This document shows positions 9,590-19,967 of a stretch of 64,000 nucleotides of DNA, piece by piece. Every line of letters starts with the position of its first letter. Position 1 is the first letter of the stretch. Origin of the DNA: Closterium sp. Naga37s-1 (lineage: Eukaryota > Streptophyta > Zygnematophyceae > Desmidiales > Closteriaceae); the NCBI GenBank assembly GCA_947471745.1, contig CANJKZ010000174.1, positions 1,340,001-1,404,000 on the forward strand, written 5' to 3'. Below the pieces are notes generated by a model. The model searched no databases. It saw only the letters and a program-made list of their open reading frames with translations, and was not told the DNA's origin. The position numbers were made by a program, and so were the translations under genes.

Positions 9590-9850
9590 CGCTCGCCCCC
9601 GGCGCGCGGCGGTTTCTGCTCGTCGTGCACCCCGGGCGCGCGGCGGTTTCTGCCCGTCGCACGCCCCAAGCGCGTGGCGGTTACTGCCCGTCGCATGCCC
9701 CGGGCGTGTGGCGGTTTCTGGCCGTCGCACGCCCTGGGCGTGCGTTGGTTTCTGCCCGTCACGCGCACCCAGCACGCGACGGTGTTCTGCCCGTCGCTCG
9801 CCCCCAGCGTGCAACGGTTTTCTGCCTGTTGCGCGGGGGCCCTGCTGCCC
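9590..9850 (+). repeat. 34-bp tandem array in leader of element E
   Basis: About six to seven diverged copies of a 34-bp unit beginning CGGTTTCTGCCCGTCGCACG. Open frames across it on both strands are repeat artefacts. Confidence 0.75.
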
Positions 9851-9907
9851 TGCTTCCCGTCGTCCCCGCCGCCCGCTTCCTCCTCCCTCTCCGGCTTCGC
9901 ATACAGC

Positions 9908-10500
9908 AGTTTGGGGGGGGTGGGGGGGGGGGGGGGGGGGGGGAGGGTGTTGGGAGGACGCAGGAGTGGCGGTGGGGGGTGGTTGCACCTCCAGCGCCCC
10001 GCTGCTCTGCTTCGTCACCAAGCCAGCAGCCCCCCCCCCCTCCGCCTCTCCTTTCCCCCCCTGCTGCTCCTAGTGCAGCGGCGGTTTCTGCCCGGCGCCT
10101 CGTGCGCCTCTGCCCGGCGCCTCGTGCGCCCTGCTTGCCCGTGCCCGTCCCACCAGATCGCACACCTCGCCCCCCCCTCCCTTCTATTCCCTCTCCCTAC
10201 TGCGTGTGCAGCAGTTTGGGGGCAGGGGGAGGTGGCACCAACAGCACCACTCTCCTCTTCTCTCTTTCACGGCCGCACCTGCTGCTGTGGGGGGGGGGAG
10301 GGTGGAGAGGGTGGAGTGGTGGGAGTGACGGGAGGAGCTACTGCCACTGCCGCTCGCCTTCCCCTCTCTCTCCCTGCTGCGCGTGCAACAGTGGGGGGGG
10401 GGGGTGGGTTTGGGGTGGCGGGTGTGAGCACCCAGCTGCCGCTGCTCCTCCTCTCTCACTCACTGCCGCACGTGCCGCTGTGGGGGGGGGGGGGTGAGGG
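9908..10500 (+). repeat. G-run and stem-loop modules of element E
   Basis: Contains a run of about 25-30 G with one or two interruptions near 9917-9943, and several copies of a CTGCTGC-like / GCAGCAG-like inverted repeat followed by a G run (about 10198-10225, 10372-10405, 10455-10495). The same module occurs in elements I and Q. No coding domain is seen. Confidence 0.6.
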
Positions 10501-10926
10501 GGTGGCGGGTTTCTGGCCGCCGTGTGAAGGCTTGAGCAGGGACCACCGTGGGTGGGGAAGGCTTTGGAGGAGGGGTGGGGGGAAGGCGTGAGGTTCCAGG
10601 GGGCGGTTGACAAGGGGGGTGAGGTTGAGGGGGGTGGCTGAAAGGGAGCGTGGAATTAGGGGGTTAGTAAGAGGGGCTCGACGAGCTAGGCTCCCCGCAC
10701 CTCCTCTCCTCCCTCTCTCACCCTCCCCCCTTTGTAAAACGGGGGTTCGTAAGAGGGGTTCGCCGCGTGGCTCCCCCCACCTCCTCTCCTCATTCTTCTC
10801 CTCTCCCCTCTCTCTCTCTAGTCTCCTCCTCCTCGCATTCCTCTCTGTTGTCTTCTGCTGCGCCTGGTGTATCGCTTGAGGGGGTGTTTCTGCACATGGT
10901 TCTTCACTGCAGGCAGTTAGGGGGTG
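10501..10926 (+). other. non-coding 3' part of element E with purine tract
   Basis: C/T- and G-rich sequence with no recognisable protein. It ends in a purine run, TTAGGGGGTG at 10917-10926, directly before TGTCAGAAT and so in the position of a polypurine tract. Confidence 0.5.
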
Positions 10927-11140
10927 TGTCAGAATATAATTGTATACATTATACTATAACTGGTTGTTGTGTAGACTTAGTGTAGTGCTAAACTTGTTTG
11001 GTGGTGCACCTTGCTTGCTTTGCCTATATCCTTGTACCTTCTCTCCTTATTCATCACCACCTTTTGGCTTGCAATTTCTTCTCGCTACTCTCCTAAGCCT
11101 AAACCATAGGCTACTAAGTCTACTAAGTTAAGAGCCTATT
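10927..11140 (+). repeat. probable 3' LTR of element E
   Basis: Starts TGTCAGAATATAATTG after a purine tract. The TATATCCTTGTACCTT segment (about 11025-11041) resembles the corresponding part of the LTR of F (TATATCCCCTTGTACCTT). The right end, near TTTTAACA at about 11133-11140, is inferred from where the polyprotein of D resumes. Confidence 0.5.
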
Positions 11141-12175
11141 TTAACAACTGAGTCTGCTCGGGTGGCTGCATCAGGTCAAGTAGCTGCGTCTTGCTCGTGT
11201 CGGTTAGTCACGCACCAGTCCCTTCACTGGCACCACCATATTGGTCACCCCTCCCTTCAGCGTCTCCGCAGCATGCACTCGCGTCTCCTTGTTTCAGGGC
11301 TCCCGGGGTCCCTGCCCCTGCTCCCGCGGTTGCTTGCGCTGCCGTGCACTCCCCGCGTCGAGGGGCGGCAGCGCGCAGCTCCTCACTCCTCGTTTCCTCC
11401 GACCACTGCTCCTCGGCAAACACTGCACATGGACGTGTAAGGCCCCGCCCCCGTCTCTGGGCCAGGCCGGGAGCGCTACTTTCTGCTGGTAGTTGACGAC
11501 TTCACGTGCTACACCACGGTGTTTCCCTTGCAGCGCAAGGGCGATGTCCGTGGTGTCTTGATCCCTTGGATACGCACTGTTTGTCGCCAGCGGAGCGCAA
11601 GAGTTTGGCAAGACCTCTCGGTGATGCGGCTGCACTCTGACCGAGGTGGTGAGTTCTCCTCCCTTCTCCTCCAGGAATTTTGTCGTGAGGAGGGCATCAC
11701 CCAGTCGTTCACGCTTCCAGCCTCTTCACAGCAGAATGGGCTTGCTGAGCGTCGTATTGGCCTGATCGGGGAGGTTGCTTGCACCTCCATGATCCATGCG
11801 GCTGCTCCATATTTTATGTGGCCATTTGCGGTCCGATACGCCGTGCATCAGCTCAACCTCTGGCCCCGTGTCTCCCAGCCAGAGACCTCGCATACCCTGC
11901 TTTGTACGGGGGAGGTTTGTGATGCGTCGGAGTTTCAGGTCTGGGGTTCGCTTGCCCTTATCCGCAATCCTCCCGCGAGCAAGCTCTCTCCTCACACTGT
12001 TCGCTGTGTCTTCCTTGGCTTTCCCACCGGCGCGATTGTCTGGCAGGTTTACCACCCAGCCACGCGCCGCATCGAGTCCTCCACCATGTCACCTTTGACG
12101 AGTCGGTTTGCTACTACCGTCTCTTCCCCCACCGCAGTTCCTCTGTTCCCCACCCGCCCCTCTTCCCGGTTCTAG
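11141..12175 (+). pseudogene. copia pre-integrase and integrase (element D)
   Basis: Resumes the D polyprotein after element E. The pre-integrase motif is LHWHHHIGHPS near 11226-11258. A TAA at 11438-11440 replaces the Trp of the DVWGPA block that holds the first catalytic Asp. The core continues in the frame 11519-12175 with LHSDRGGEFSS (second Asp, about 11630-11660) and GLAERRIGLIGE (Glu, about 11739-11772), then the integrase C-terminus AAPYFMWPFAVRYAVHQLN and VFLGFPTG. Apart from the single stop the DDE core is well preserved. The frame is lost near 12090. Confidence 0.85.
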
Positions 12176-12893
12176 GTTACCCCCTGGTAGACCCCTTCCC
12201 CCCCCCCCCCTTGGTTGAGCCTTTGGAGGTCTCCTCTGGCTCGGCTCCCTTGGGTGTGTCTCAGGTCACACCCCCCCCCCCTTGTTTGAGCCTTTGAAGG
12301 TCTCCTTTGGACCGGCTGAGGGGGGTGACCCTGCTGCTGACAACACCACTGCCTCTCGCTGCCCACCACGCTTAGAGACTCCTCATGGCTTTCTGCCTCG
12401 GCCTTCTTCGCCGCCTCTGCAGCCTGTCGCTGTGGACTCCGGTGCTGTTGGGGGTGGTGACTATGGAGGTGCTGGTTCTGGGGGTGCTGAGCGTCCTAGT
12501 GGTTGTGGAGTTGAGGGTACTACTGCTGGAAGCTCTGCGGGTGCGACGCACCCTTGTTTTGGGAGTTGTCGGATTCGTCACCGCCGCGTCCTGAGTCCGT
12601 TACTCGAGGCTCTCGAGGTATTGGAGCTGGAGGTGCTGGAGGTTCTGGTGCTGGAGGTGCTGGAGCTGGAGGTGCTGGAGGTTCTGGTGCTGGAGGTTCT
12701 GGTACTGGAGGTGCTGGAGCTAGAGGTGTTCCTAATGGTAGTTCTGGGGGTGCTGACCCTGCGGGAGCGGTCTTAGGAGGTGCTGAGCGTCCTTGTGGTG
12801 GTGGAGTCGAGGGTAATACTGTTGGAGGTTCTGCAGGAGCGTCGCACCCTCTACCGCGACGGCCCTTGTTCTGGGAGCAGCTGTAGTCGTTGC
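12176..12893 (+). pseudogene. copia Gly/Ala linker (element D)
   Basis: Low-complexity Gly/Ala/Ser linker between integrase and RT, in shifting frames (best 12554-12886). It has repeats coding for GAGGAGGSGAGG-like text. It ends with RPLFWEQL, which aligns with RPLLWEQ in fragment G, at the LTR of F. RT and RNase H of D are not found. Confidence 0.7.
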
Positions 12894-13025
12894 TGTCAAC
12901 ATATATTTTTTATGTGTTGTTTAGTTTAGCCTAGGTGTTACATTCACAATTCCTAGGATTTGCATATATCCCCTTGTACCTTGTTTCCTTAGTCAATTGT
13001 TCTTCACCCGTTTAGACTCTCGACA
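12894..13025 (+). repeat. 5' LTR of copia element F
   Basis: 132 bp, TGTCAACATA to TCTCGACA, followed at once by a primer-binding site. It differs from the A/K/L/T-type LTRs and has no GTAGTGGGGTA core. Confidence 0.85.
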
Positions 13026-13038
13026 TGGTATAGAGCAC
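13026..13038 (+). other. primer-binding site of element F
   Basis: TGGTATAGAGCAC, one or two mismatches to the initiator-Met tRNA complement, directly after the LTR. Confidence 0.8.
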
Positions 13039-13973
13039 TAAGTTCCTATGGGCCCACCGCCCCGTGCCCTGACTTAGCCCGTAGCGCCCTAATGCCCGAA
13101 GCACCCCGTCACCCCACCTGCCCCGAGCTCGTCATCCGTTTAGCCCCGCGCGCGTCACTTGTTTTTTCGAGCGCGTCACCCATTTAGCCCCGTGCGCGTC
13201 ATCCATTTCTGCCCCACACTTAGCTCGCCAGCCCACTAGCGCGTAGCAAACACACGATCGCGCGCAGCCGTAGCCGCACGTGCAACCGCGCGCACGTGCA
13301 GCCATAGCCGTACGCAAGCGCAGTCCGTTAGCTGCGCCCAATGCCCCACCCGTCGCCCGTTATTTGCCCCGCGCCCCACCCGTCGCCCATTTTCCCACCA
13401 TCAACCGCCACCCCACATGTTCCCGCAGCCCCACCGTAGCCGTACACAGCCGTAGCCGCACGCACGGCCGCTCGCACAACCGCACGCGCACCCGCACGCA
13501 GCCACACGAGCAGCCGCACGCGACGGCCTACACTGCAGCCCGCGCGCTGCCCCATGTCGCCCGTGTAGCCCCACCTGTAACCAGCCGCCCTGCTCGTACC
13601 CGAAGCTCCACCTGGTGCCCGCTGTCCCACCCGTTCTAGTCACCTCACCCAGAATCAGCCACCGGTACTCTCCACCGCGCAGAACCGCAAGGAAACGGAC
13701 AGAACCGCACAGAACCGCACCCGCTGCCCCACCTGTTCCAGCCAGAGCTGCTGCCCCACCCGTTCCAGTCACCTCACCCTAGAACAGCCCCCAACCGCAT
13801 TCAACCGCATAGTACCGCACTCAACCGCGCAGTACCGCACTCAACTGCACAGTACCGCACTCAACTGCCTAGTACCGCACTCAACGGCATTCAACCGCAC
13901 AGATTCACACTCCAACGTTTTAGAGCGCACCAGTCAGTACCCCTACGCGCTAGTTGTTCCTACGTACTCGACT
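13039..13973 (+). repeat. leader of element F with short tandem arrays
   Basis: GC-rich non-coding leader with CCGCACGC-like repetition (13080-13640) and a neat 20-bp tandem array, AGTACCGCACTCAACCGCGC, in four copies at 13811-13890. No gene is seen. Confidence 0.7.
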
Positions 13974-14998
13974 ATGTCTACCTCGCGAATTCTCACGTTT
14001 GACCCGAAGGGCCGCCCGGTAGATTTCCCAGGATGGCTCCGCAGACTTAAGCTGTGTATAGGGTCTAGGATCGAGAACGACGTGCGCCTGCTGGAGCACG
14101 CCACCGGCAAGCTCGTTGCCCCGAAGGATCCCGAACCCCTAGGCGCTTCCCCGTCAGAGGTGGATGAGGCTCGCTTTGAGAAGGCACAGTTGGCGGCCAG
14201 TGGCTGGGCGGCGCGGGACGACGCTACCGTGCTCGCCATCACCGACCTCCTGCCACTGTCTGAGCAGCATCACTTCGAATAGGAGGTGACAGCCAAGGGC
14301 CTTTTCGACGTGGTAGTCAAACGGTACTCCACCCCGACCACTACGTCCCTCGGCTGTCTTGTGCTGCCCTTCCTTTTCCCCGACCTCCCCTCGTTTCCGC
14401 ATGTTGCTGACCTCATTCTGCACTTGCGCTCTCTTGATGCTCAGCTCCACTCTGCTGCCCCTGACCCCGCCCTGCTTACCACCAACCCCCCTGCGATGTG
14501 GATGACACTGTACCTCCTTTCCACCTGCCTCCCTGACCGCTTTGCCACTGCCTGTGACCACTTCCTCACTATTGACCTCTTTGAGGAGAGGCTCACTAAC
14601 ATTGAGGACCTTGCCCGCTCCCTTGCTGCTGCCTCTAGTACTGTCCTCCCCCCCATCTTCGAGGGGTGTGCCCCTTCGTTCCTTGCCTCTCCTGACAACT
14701 CGGCCTCTGTTGCCACTTCATCCGAGGTCGCAGCTGTTGCCTTTGGCAACAAAGGGGGCAAGAAGAGTGGTAAGAAGGGAGGAGGTGGTGGCAGTGGTGG
14801 GGGTGGTGGAGGGGGCAGCGGTGGAGGTGGTGGAGGGAGTGGTGGTGGAGGTGGTGGAGGGGGCAGTGGTGGGGGGGTCGGAGGGAGTGGTGGTGGCGGC
14901 GGCGGAGGGGGTGGGAGTGGTGGTGGAGGTGGAGGTGGAGGCAGTGGAGGAGGAGGTAGTGGGGCGTCCCAGCAGCAGCAGTCCCAGCAGCAGCAGCC

Positions 14999-15034
<36 letters not shown>

Positions 15035-15044
15035 CCAGCAGTAG
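13974..15044 (+). pseudogene. copia Gag (element F)
   Basis: Starts MSTSRILTFDPKGRPVDFPGWLRRLKL, the family Gag start at an ATG 33 bp after a TTTTAGAG motif. One TAG at 14280-14282 breaks it after residue 102. The same frame continues GLFDVVVKRYSTPTTTSLG...FLFPDLPSF and the conserved LTTNPPAMWMTLYLLSTCLPDRF block. The C-terminal tail is a Lys/Gly segment followed by ~60 residues of Gly with Ser, then a Gln run (about 14970-15041). The TAG at 15042-15044 sits in a CAG repeat. Full-length Gag apart from the stop. Confidence 0.85.
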
Positions 15045-15959
15045 CCTCAACAACAGCGGCAGCCGCAGTTCCAAGGCCAGCGCCAGCAGACCCAGCAGCA
15101 GCAGTGGGGGCCGCCTGGACCAGGGAGCTCTGTCAGCAGCAGCGGCCCACCCAGCTGGACGTCGCGTGGACCGGTTCTGCACCCCCTCTGCCAGTACTGG
15201 GTTCAGACTGGGCTGCGCAGAGATGGCATCTGTGGCCGCCCCCACCCTGCGGGTCAGTGCTTTCCGTAGCTTACTGACCGCTACCGCGCCCAGTTTGGCC
15301 CCACCCGCTCTGCCCCAGACTGGGCCTCACTAGTCCGCACTGTTGGCGCGCAGTTGTATCGCATGTCTGCCGCAGAGTTAGATAATGTTGTACGAGCTGT
15401 TTCTGTGATGTATGCTGATGACTCTAGTGTTGATCATTCTGGCTATTACTCTTTCGTGTCTAGCTTAGGTGCTGTAGAGGTTGCTAGTGCTGTACCAGCT
15501 AGAGTAGCTTGCGCAGGTCCGACCACCCAGGCTGCGTCCCTTTCGTTCACACTCGACTCGGGCGCGTTCAGCTGTTTCTTTCTTGGCCACACCGACCTCA
15601 CGCCACTACGCACCCCGGTGACTGTCGCCTTGGTTGACCCCTCAGTGGGAGCGGTGGTTTCCCGCAGCACCACCACTCTCCCGTGTCCGGCGGCTCTCTC
15701 TGGGGTCCTTACAGGTTATTACACCCCTTCGTTCTCCAGGAACTTGGTGGGTGTCAGCCACCTCTACGACCTCGGAGCAGTCACCACTTTTCCTTTAGAT
15801 GAGCATGTTGCCTCTTGCACAGACGGTGTCACAGGGGCCCCTCTGGCTACTTTCCCCAGGGAGTCGGGCTCTGGTCTTTACTCACTACACACTGAGTCCT
15901 GCCGCACAGGGTCAGGTCAGTTCAGGCCAGGTCAGGTAGCTGCTGTGTCGTGCGTCTGA
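15045..15959 (+). pseudogene. copia Gag tail and protease (element F)
   Basis: Same frame as Gag. A TAG at 15267-15269 corresponds to CAG in remnant O, which carries the same segment (a Gln before the RAQxG block). The YADDSSVDHSGYYSFVSSLGAVEV segment follows, then the aspartic protease site DSGAFSCFF at 15555-15581. Downstream TLPCPAALSGVLTGYYTPSF matches the family. It ends at TGA 15957-15959, probably from CGA. This copy and O define a sub-family whose Gag tail lacks the extended knuckle of K and U. Confidence 0.8.
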
Positions 15960-16610
15960 CAGACACTCACCCACCCGTCGGTCCTCTGGCACCACCGTCT
16001 AGGTCACCCGTCGTTCCCACCTCTCATTAGGATGGCACGTCACCGTCTGGTCTCAGGTCTCCCAGAGTCGCTTGCACCGCTTCCCCGCTAACTTGCGCCG
16101 CCGTGCACTCCTTGCGTCGAGGGTCGGCAGCGCGCTGCCCCTCACTCCTACTCGTTCCCTCCCACCACGACTCCCTTCCAGACCCTGCACTTGGACGTCT
16201 GGGGCCCCTCCCCGGTCCTTGGTCCACATCAGGAGCGCTTCTTCCTGATTGTGGTGGATGACTACTCCCACTACACCACGGTTTTCCCCTTGCGACGGAA
16301 GGCCGACGTGCCTACTGTCCTTGAGCCGTGGCTACTAGCAAAAAGTGGCGCCCAGGGCCTTTTTGGGCTCCGCCTACACTCGGACCGCGGTGGTGAGTTT
16401 TCTTCCACTTGCCTGGAGACGTTCTGTCAGGGTCGGGGGATCATCCAGTCTTACACGCTACCAGCCTCGCCGCAGCAGAACGGGGTAGCCGAGCGACGCA
16501 TAGGCCTGGTCATGGAGGTTGCCCGGACCTCCATGTGCCATGCCGGTGCCCCCCAATTCTTGTGGCCTCAGGCAGTCCCCCCCGCAGCGTCCAGTGCCTG
16601 TCGTGTCTAG
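15960..16610 (+). pseudogene. copia pre-integrase and integrase (element F)
   Basis: The frame after the TGA gives VLWHHRLGHPS (pre-integrase HHCC segment, about 15981-16015), a TAA near 16089, then TLHLDVWGPS with the first catalytic Asp (16183-16212), RLHSDRGGEFSS with the second Asp (16372-16404) and GVAERRIGLVME with the Glu (16480-16520). The triad is intact. After the APQFLWPQAV block (about 16570) the text jumps into linker sequence, so the integrase C-terminal domain is deleted. TAG at 16608-16610. Confidence 0.85.
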
Positions 16611-17278
16611 GGGTGCGGGAGGTGCAGTTGCGGAGGGTGAGGGTACTGGGGTTGCTGGAGTTGGTGGTGTCGGCCCTGGGGGTGCAGGGGGTGTGGGCGT
16701 GGAGGTCACTCCCGTGGAGGACACGGCAGCCTCAACCCGGCGACCTTGCCCCACGTCACCCCCTGGCTTCCCGTCCGTCCCGCAGTTCCCTCCTCGTTCT
16801 TCTCCAGCCTGGGGTTGTTCCTGGGGGAGGTACTGGAGGCCCCAGGGGTGTCGGTGGTGGGGGTGCTGGTTCTGGGGGTGCTGGAGCTGGAGGCACTGGC
16901 ACTTTGGCGCCTACACTGCGCACTGTACGTTTCCTGACCCGTGAGCAGCGTCTCCTCCGGTTGGAGAGGGAGGAGCGTGAGCAGTTTGAGAGGGCACAGC
17001 AGCAGCAGCAGGACCAGTCTCAGTCGCAGCAGGAGGAGAGATTTGAGGAGGAGTTCCGGTCACACCAGGAGAGGGTAGAGTAGAAGTCCAGCCCGTAGCA
17101 GCAGGTGGAGTTATAGACACAGCAGGAGAGGGTAGAGGAGTCACAGCCGCAGCAGAAGAGGGGAGAGGAGGAGCCACAGGAGCAGCAGCAGGGGCAGGTA
17201 CCGTCGCTGCAGACGCCAGAGGAGGCGGAGCGGCAGCGACTGCGACTGGGCGACCTGCCTGACCCAGCACCTGCACGC
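16611..17278 (+). pseudogene. copia linker, Gly-rich then Glu/Gln-rich (element F)
   Basis: Two low-complexity blocks. 16611-16920 codes for Gly/Val/Ala-rich text; 16920-17270 codes for a charged, probably coiled-coil segment (REQRLLRLEREEREQFERAQQQQQ) with many CAG codons, several now TAG. The charged block has no counterpart in the other copies here. Confidence 0.65.
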
Positions 17279-18180
17279 TTGGTTCGTGGTCCCCTACCGT
17301 CCTCTCCTGTTCCCTTTGTCCAGTCTCTTTCCTCGTCCCAGTGGACTCGCCATTCTCCCCTTAGTCGTGCTGTGTCTCCAAAGCCACGTCGGTTGCATTA
17401 TCGTGCAGACGGTCCGTTTCACCTTGTTCTCCGCTCTCATACTCCACCTCCTCCTGTCCTCCCACAGCCTCCAGAGTCGTCCCTCACTGTGTTTCACGAC
17501 CCGTTGTCCGACTACCTCCATGCCTCTTGTCTTGTCGTCTCACGTGTTTTGTCCACGTTGGTCACTCACCCAACTGCACCTCTGTTGTCTGTCTCGGCGC
17601 TTGTTACGACTGTCGCTGGCTTCGCCTCTTCCCACCACCCTGACTGCGCCGCTCACTTGGTGAGTGGCCCTGCTCATTCTCCGTGCTCTGGGGGTGCTCC
17701 TGTCTTTCCCTTGGAGGTCCTTGAGGACAGGCAGTTCGAGCTTGGTTTCCTTACGGCCACTGTTCCTCATCTCTGCGCCTTGCTGCTTACCCCTGAGGGG
17801 GATCCAGACGCCCTTCACATCCCGATCCCTCGCACCTACGTCGAGGCGGTCTCGGGACCCTGGGCTTTGAACTGGATAGCAGGCAGAGATGGCATCTTAT
17901 AAGTCCACAGGCACCTATGTTGAGGCAGTCCCACCACCAGGGACGAACGTCGTCAGTGGCCGATGGCTCTACAAGTTGAAGATGACTACTCTTCAGGTGT
18001 TGCTGTATATTGCAGCCCAGCGCGACTACGAGTTGCACTCCTTGGAATTTTCGACTGCGTTCCTTCAGGGGAGCCTGCACGAGTAGATCTGGCTGCGTCG
18101 ACCGCCTGGCTTCACTGGTTCTTTCCCACCTGGTACCTAGTGGCCGCGGCGTCGACCGGTCTACGGCCTGCGCTAGGCTC
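17279..18180 (+). pseudogene. copia pre-RT and truncated RT (element F)
   Basis: 17279-17902 encodes the pre-RT region (VFPLEVLEDRQFELGFLTATVPHLCALLLTPEGDPDA and the PRTYVEAVSGPW block). A one-base shift near 17875 changes frame. 17889-18180 continues ASYKSTGTYVEAVPPPG, deletes about 45 residues after WLYKLKM, and resumes at TTLQVLLYIAAQRDYELHSLEFSTAFLQGSLHE. TAG codons at 18138-18140 and 18174-18176 both replace CAG of the intact copies. The text stops at YGLR; YVDD and RNase H are absent. Confidence 0.8.
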
Positions 18181-18911
18181 CACAGTTGCCGCCACGTCCT
18201 GAGTCCGTTACTCGAGGCTATGGAGGTACTGGAGCTGGAGGTGCTGGAGGTTCTAGTGCGGGAGGTACTAGAGCTGCAGGTGTTGGAGCTGGAGGTGTTG
18301 GAGCTGGTGGTGCTGGAGGTACTGCTGCTGGAAGTACTGGAGCTGAGGGTATTGTGCAGCCACGGCAGTGCCGACCGCTGTTATGGGAGCAGCCGCAGCT
18401 GCATTCCACGTTGCCACCACCTGTCTCGGCACTTCACCAGGTTCTCGGTCTTCCGCCCGCTTCTGCAGAGCCCTCTATCACTGGTACTAATCCTCTACTG
18501 ATCCCGCCTACTGACATGTCTCAGACACAGTTACCGCCTGACTCTCCACTACATGTTCCTTCTCGTTACACTGAGTTGAGGGACTCCCTAACCGAGCATC
18601 GAAAGCATGCGTCTTGTCTTGCTTCATCTGTTGCTCATAGTCGTCGTGCTCGCCGTGTTCACCCTCCTCCTGTTCCTGGCATCCACACCATGGCACTTCG
18701 TCCTTTCTCAGTTCCACAGCGTGTTGCCCAGCCGTTACCTCCTCCGTCTTCTCTTCCTAACGTTCCTGACCATCATTCTGACCTTGCTCTTGCTGCTAGT
18801 CCAACTGTCACTCGTTGTCTGGCCACACTTGTCGCTGACCCTACTCTTGAGGCAGCTGCTGCGTCTACCTTGGTCACTGAGCTCGTTGACTTTGTTGTTG
18901 CGTTCCGCCTT
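18181..18911 (+). pseudogene. copia linker and pre-RT fragment G
   Basis: After the RT of F the sequence jumps back to a copia linker (PPRPESVTRGYGGTGAGG), homologous to 12580-12690 of D, and continues through RPLLWEQPQ, a Pro/Ser segment, VPGIHTMALRPFS and SPTVTRCLATLVADPTLEAAAASTLVTELVDFV. It stops within that pre-RT block at about 18911, where H begins. It may come from recombination between copies or be the site into which H inserted. Confidence 0.7.
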
Positions 18912-19865
18912 TGTCGAAGAGAAAGGCCCCGCCCTCGCTTGGGCGCAGCCGATTTCGCCGTCGACGAGAAGTTCTGGGCGGATTGGTCGAAGAAGTCAGC
19001 TTCTGCAGTTCGACGGAAGCTGCGGTCGAGCAGGCTCTGCTCGACAGAATCTGGTCGACGAGCTCTGCGCGATGAGCTCTGGTCAACGATCTCTGCGCGA
19101 CGAGCTCTAGTCAACGATCTCTGCACGACGAGCTTCCGTCGAAGAGCGCTGGTCGATGATCCTGGCCGAGGAACTCTGGTCGAAGATTACGGGTCGAGGA
19201 ACTCTGGTCGAAGAGTTCGGGTCGAGGAGCTCTGCTCGGCGAACGCTGTTCGACCGAGCGATGTCGAGCTGATCGACCGAAGTTGCAGAGTTGTGCGAAA
19301 CTCTGCGGAGGTGTGCGAACTTTTGCCCAGGAGGTTTTGGCGAAGTTCTATCTGCAGAACGGCATCACGTGGTCGACGGTGCGCACCTGGCGAAACCGAC
19401 GACACGTTTCCTACCTGGCACCTGTGCAATGTGTCTGACGGTGAAACCGCCAACCTGCACCTACTTGGTAGGTGCGCACATCTGCGCAGGTAGACAACCT
19501 GCAACTGCTGATAGTTACCTGCGACTGTAGATAGTCACCTGCGACTGCAGTGCTGGCAGACCGCGCGTAGTGCAACGCTGGCAGATTACTCTGCTGCAGC
19601 GTTGGCAAGCCGCTCTTCTGCTGCGCTGGCAGATTTCGCCCTTGCTAGGTGTTGCATGCCATTCTAGTCCTTTTTTTCTGCATGCCTCAATTGTACTATC
19701 AACTTTTCATTGCAAGTTGTTCTTTCAACTTTCCTTAGTGGAATTCTTGCCAAACTTCTTTGTGAACACAAGCAAGCAGTAAGAACGCTAGTGCAAGCTA
19801 TGATCACTCGCACAACCTCGTGCCCTCCACCGTAGTCCACTCCCGTTGTGTAGTGACTCTCCGCA
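18912..19865 (+). repeat. putative long 5' LTR of element H
   Basis: Starts TGTCGAAGAG where copia fragment G stops and may end CTCCGCA at 19865, before a primer-site-like TGGTGCGGAGAGC. It contains short tandem repeats of a GTCGACGAGCTCTG type (about 19030-19240) and CGTTGGCAAGCCGC-type repeats (about 19540-19640). Support: the segment about 19680-19830 is clearly homologous to the reverse complement of 31985-32140, outside any other element. The boundaries remain inferred. Confidence 0.5.
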
Positions 19866-19877
19866 TGGTGCGGAGAG
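19857..19877 (+). other. perfect 9-bp hairpin at LTR/leader border of H
   Basis: CTCTCCGCA, a 3-nt loop TGG, then TGCGGAGAG. It spans the proposed LTR end and primer-binding site (19866-19878), so the inverted repeat could sequester the primer site. Confidence 0.5.
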
Positions 19878-19967
19878 CGTGGACAGCCCCGTGTTAGAAC
19901 CTTGAGATTAGCCGACTTCGGCGTTCATTATCTTAGTTGTATTAGGCCGGCAGCCGTCTTAGTCGCC

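Larger units (their letters stand above)
9309..11140 (+). mobile_element. Coding-free LTR element E inserted in D
   Basis: About 1.8 kb between the two halves of D. Its right-hand part of the left LTR ends TTCTGACA and is followed by a primer-binding site, then a leader with a 34-bp tandem array, long G runs, stem-loop modules of the type found in elements I and Q, a purine run and a 3' LTR. No gag or pol is present. The left and right LTRs do not look alike, so E may be a chimera, and its exact left boundary is uncertain (9309 or 9374). Confidence 0.6.
7306..12893 (+). mobile_element. Copia element D, split by element E
   Basis: 5' LTR, primer-binding site, minisatellite leader, gag and protease lie at 7306-9308; pre-integrase, integrase and linker resume at 11141-12893. 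The text joins without loss: the protein ends LYILHT before the gap and continues ESARVAASGQVA after it. Flanks of the insert read ACACT on the left and CAACT on the right, a likely decayed target duplication. The 3' half is cut off by the LTR of F at 12894. Confidence 0.8.
12894..18180 (+). mobile_element. Copia element F (5' LTR to RT)
   Basis: 5' LTR, primer-binding site, leader, gag, protease, pre-integrase, integrase, linker and part of RT. Gag through integrase stays in one frame from 13974 to 16610, interrupted only by point stops (TAG at 14280, 15042, 15267, 16608; TGA at 15957; TAA near 16089). Two large deletions follow: integrase tail to linker at about 16575, and most of RT after YGLR at about 18180. 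No 3' LTR is found. Confidence 0.85.

Noticed and set aside
14718..15245. 175-codon Leu/Thr-rich minus-strand frame
   Set aside because: Antisense of the Gly/Gln tail of the Gag of F.
14280..15269. UAG read as glutamine (variant genetic code), suggested by in-frame TAG where Gln is expected
   Set aside because: The intact 1,927-codon frame of U and the 746-codon frame of T use CAG heavily and contain no TAG; TAG appears only in otherwise decayed copies, which fits mutation better.
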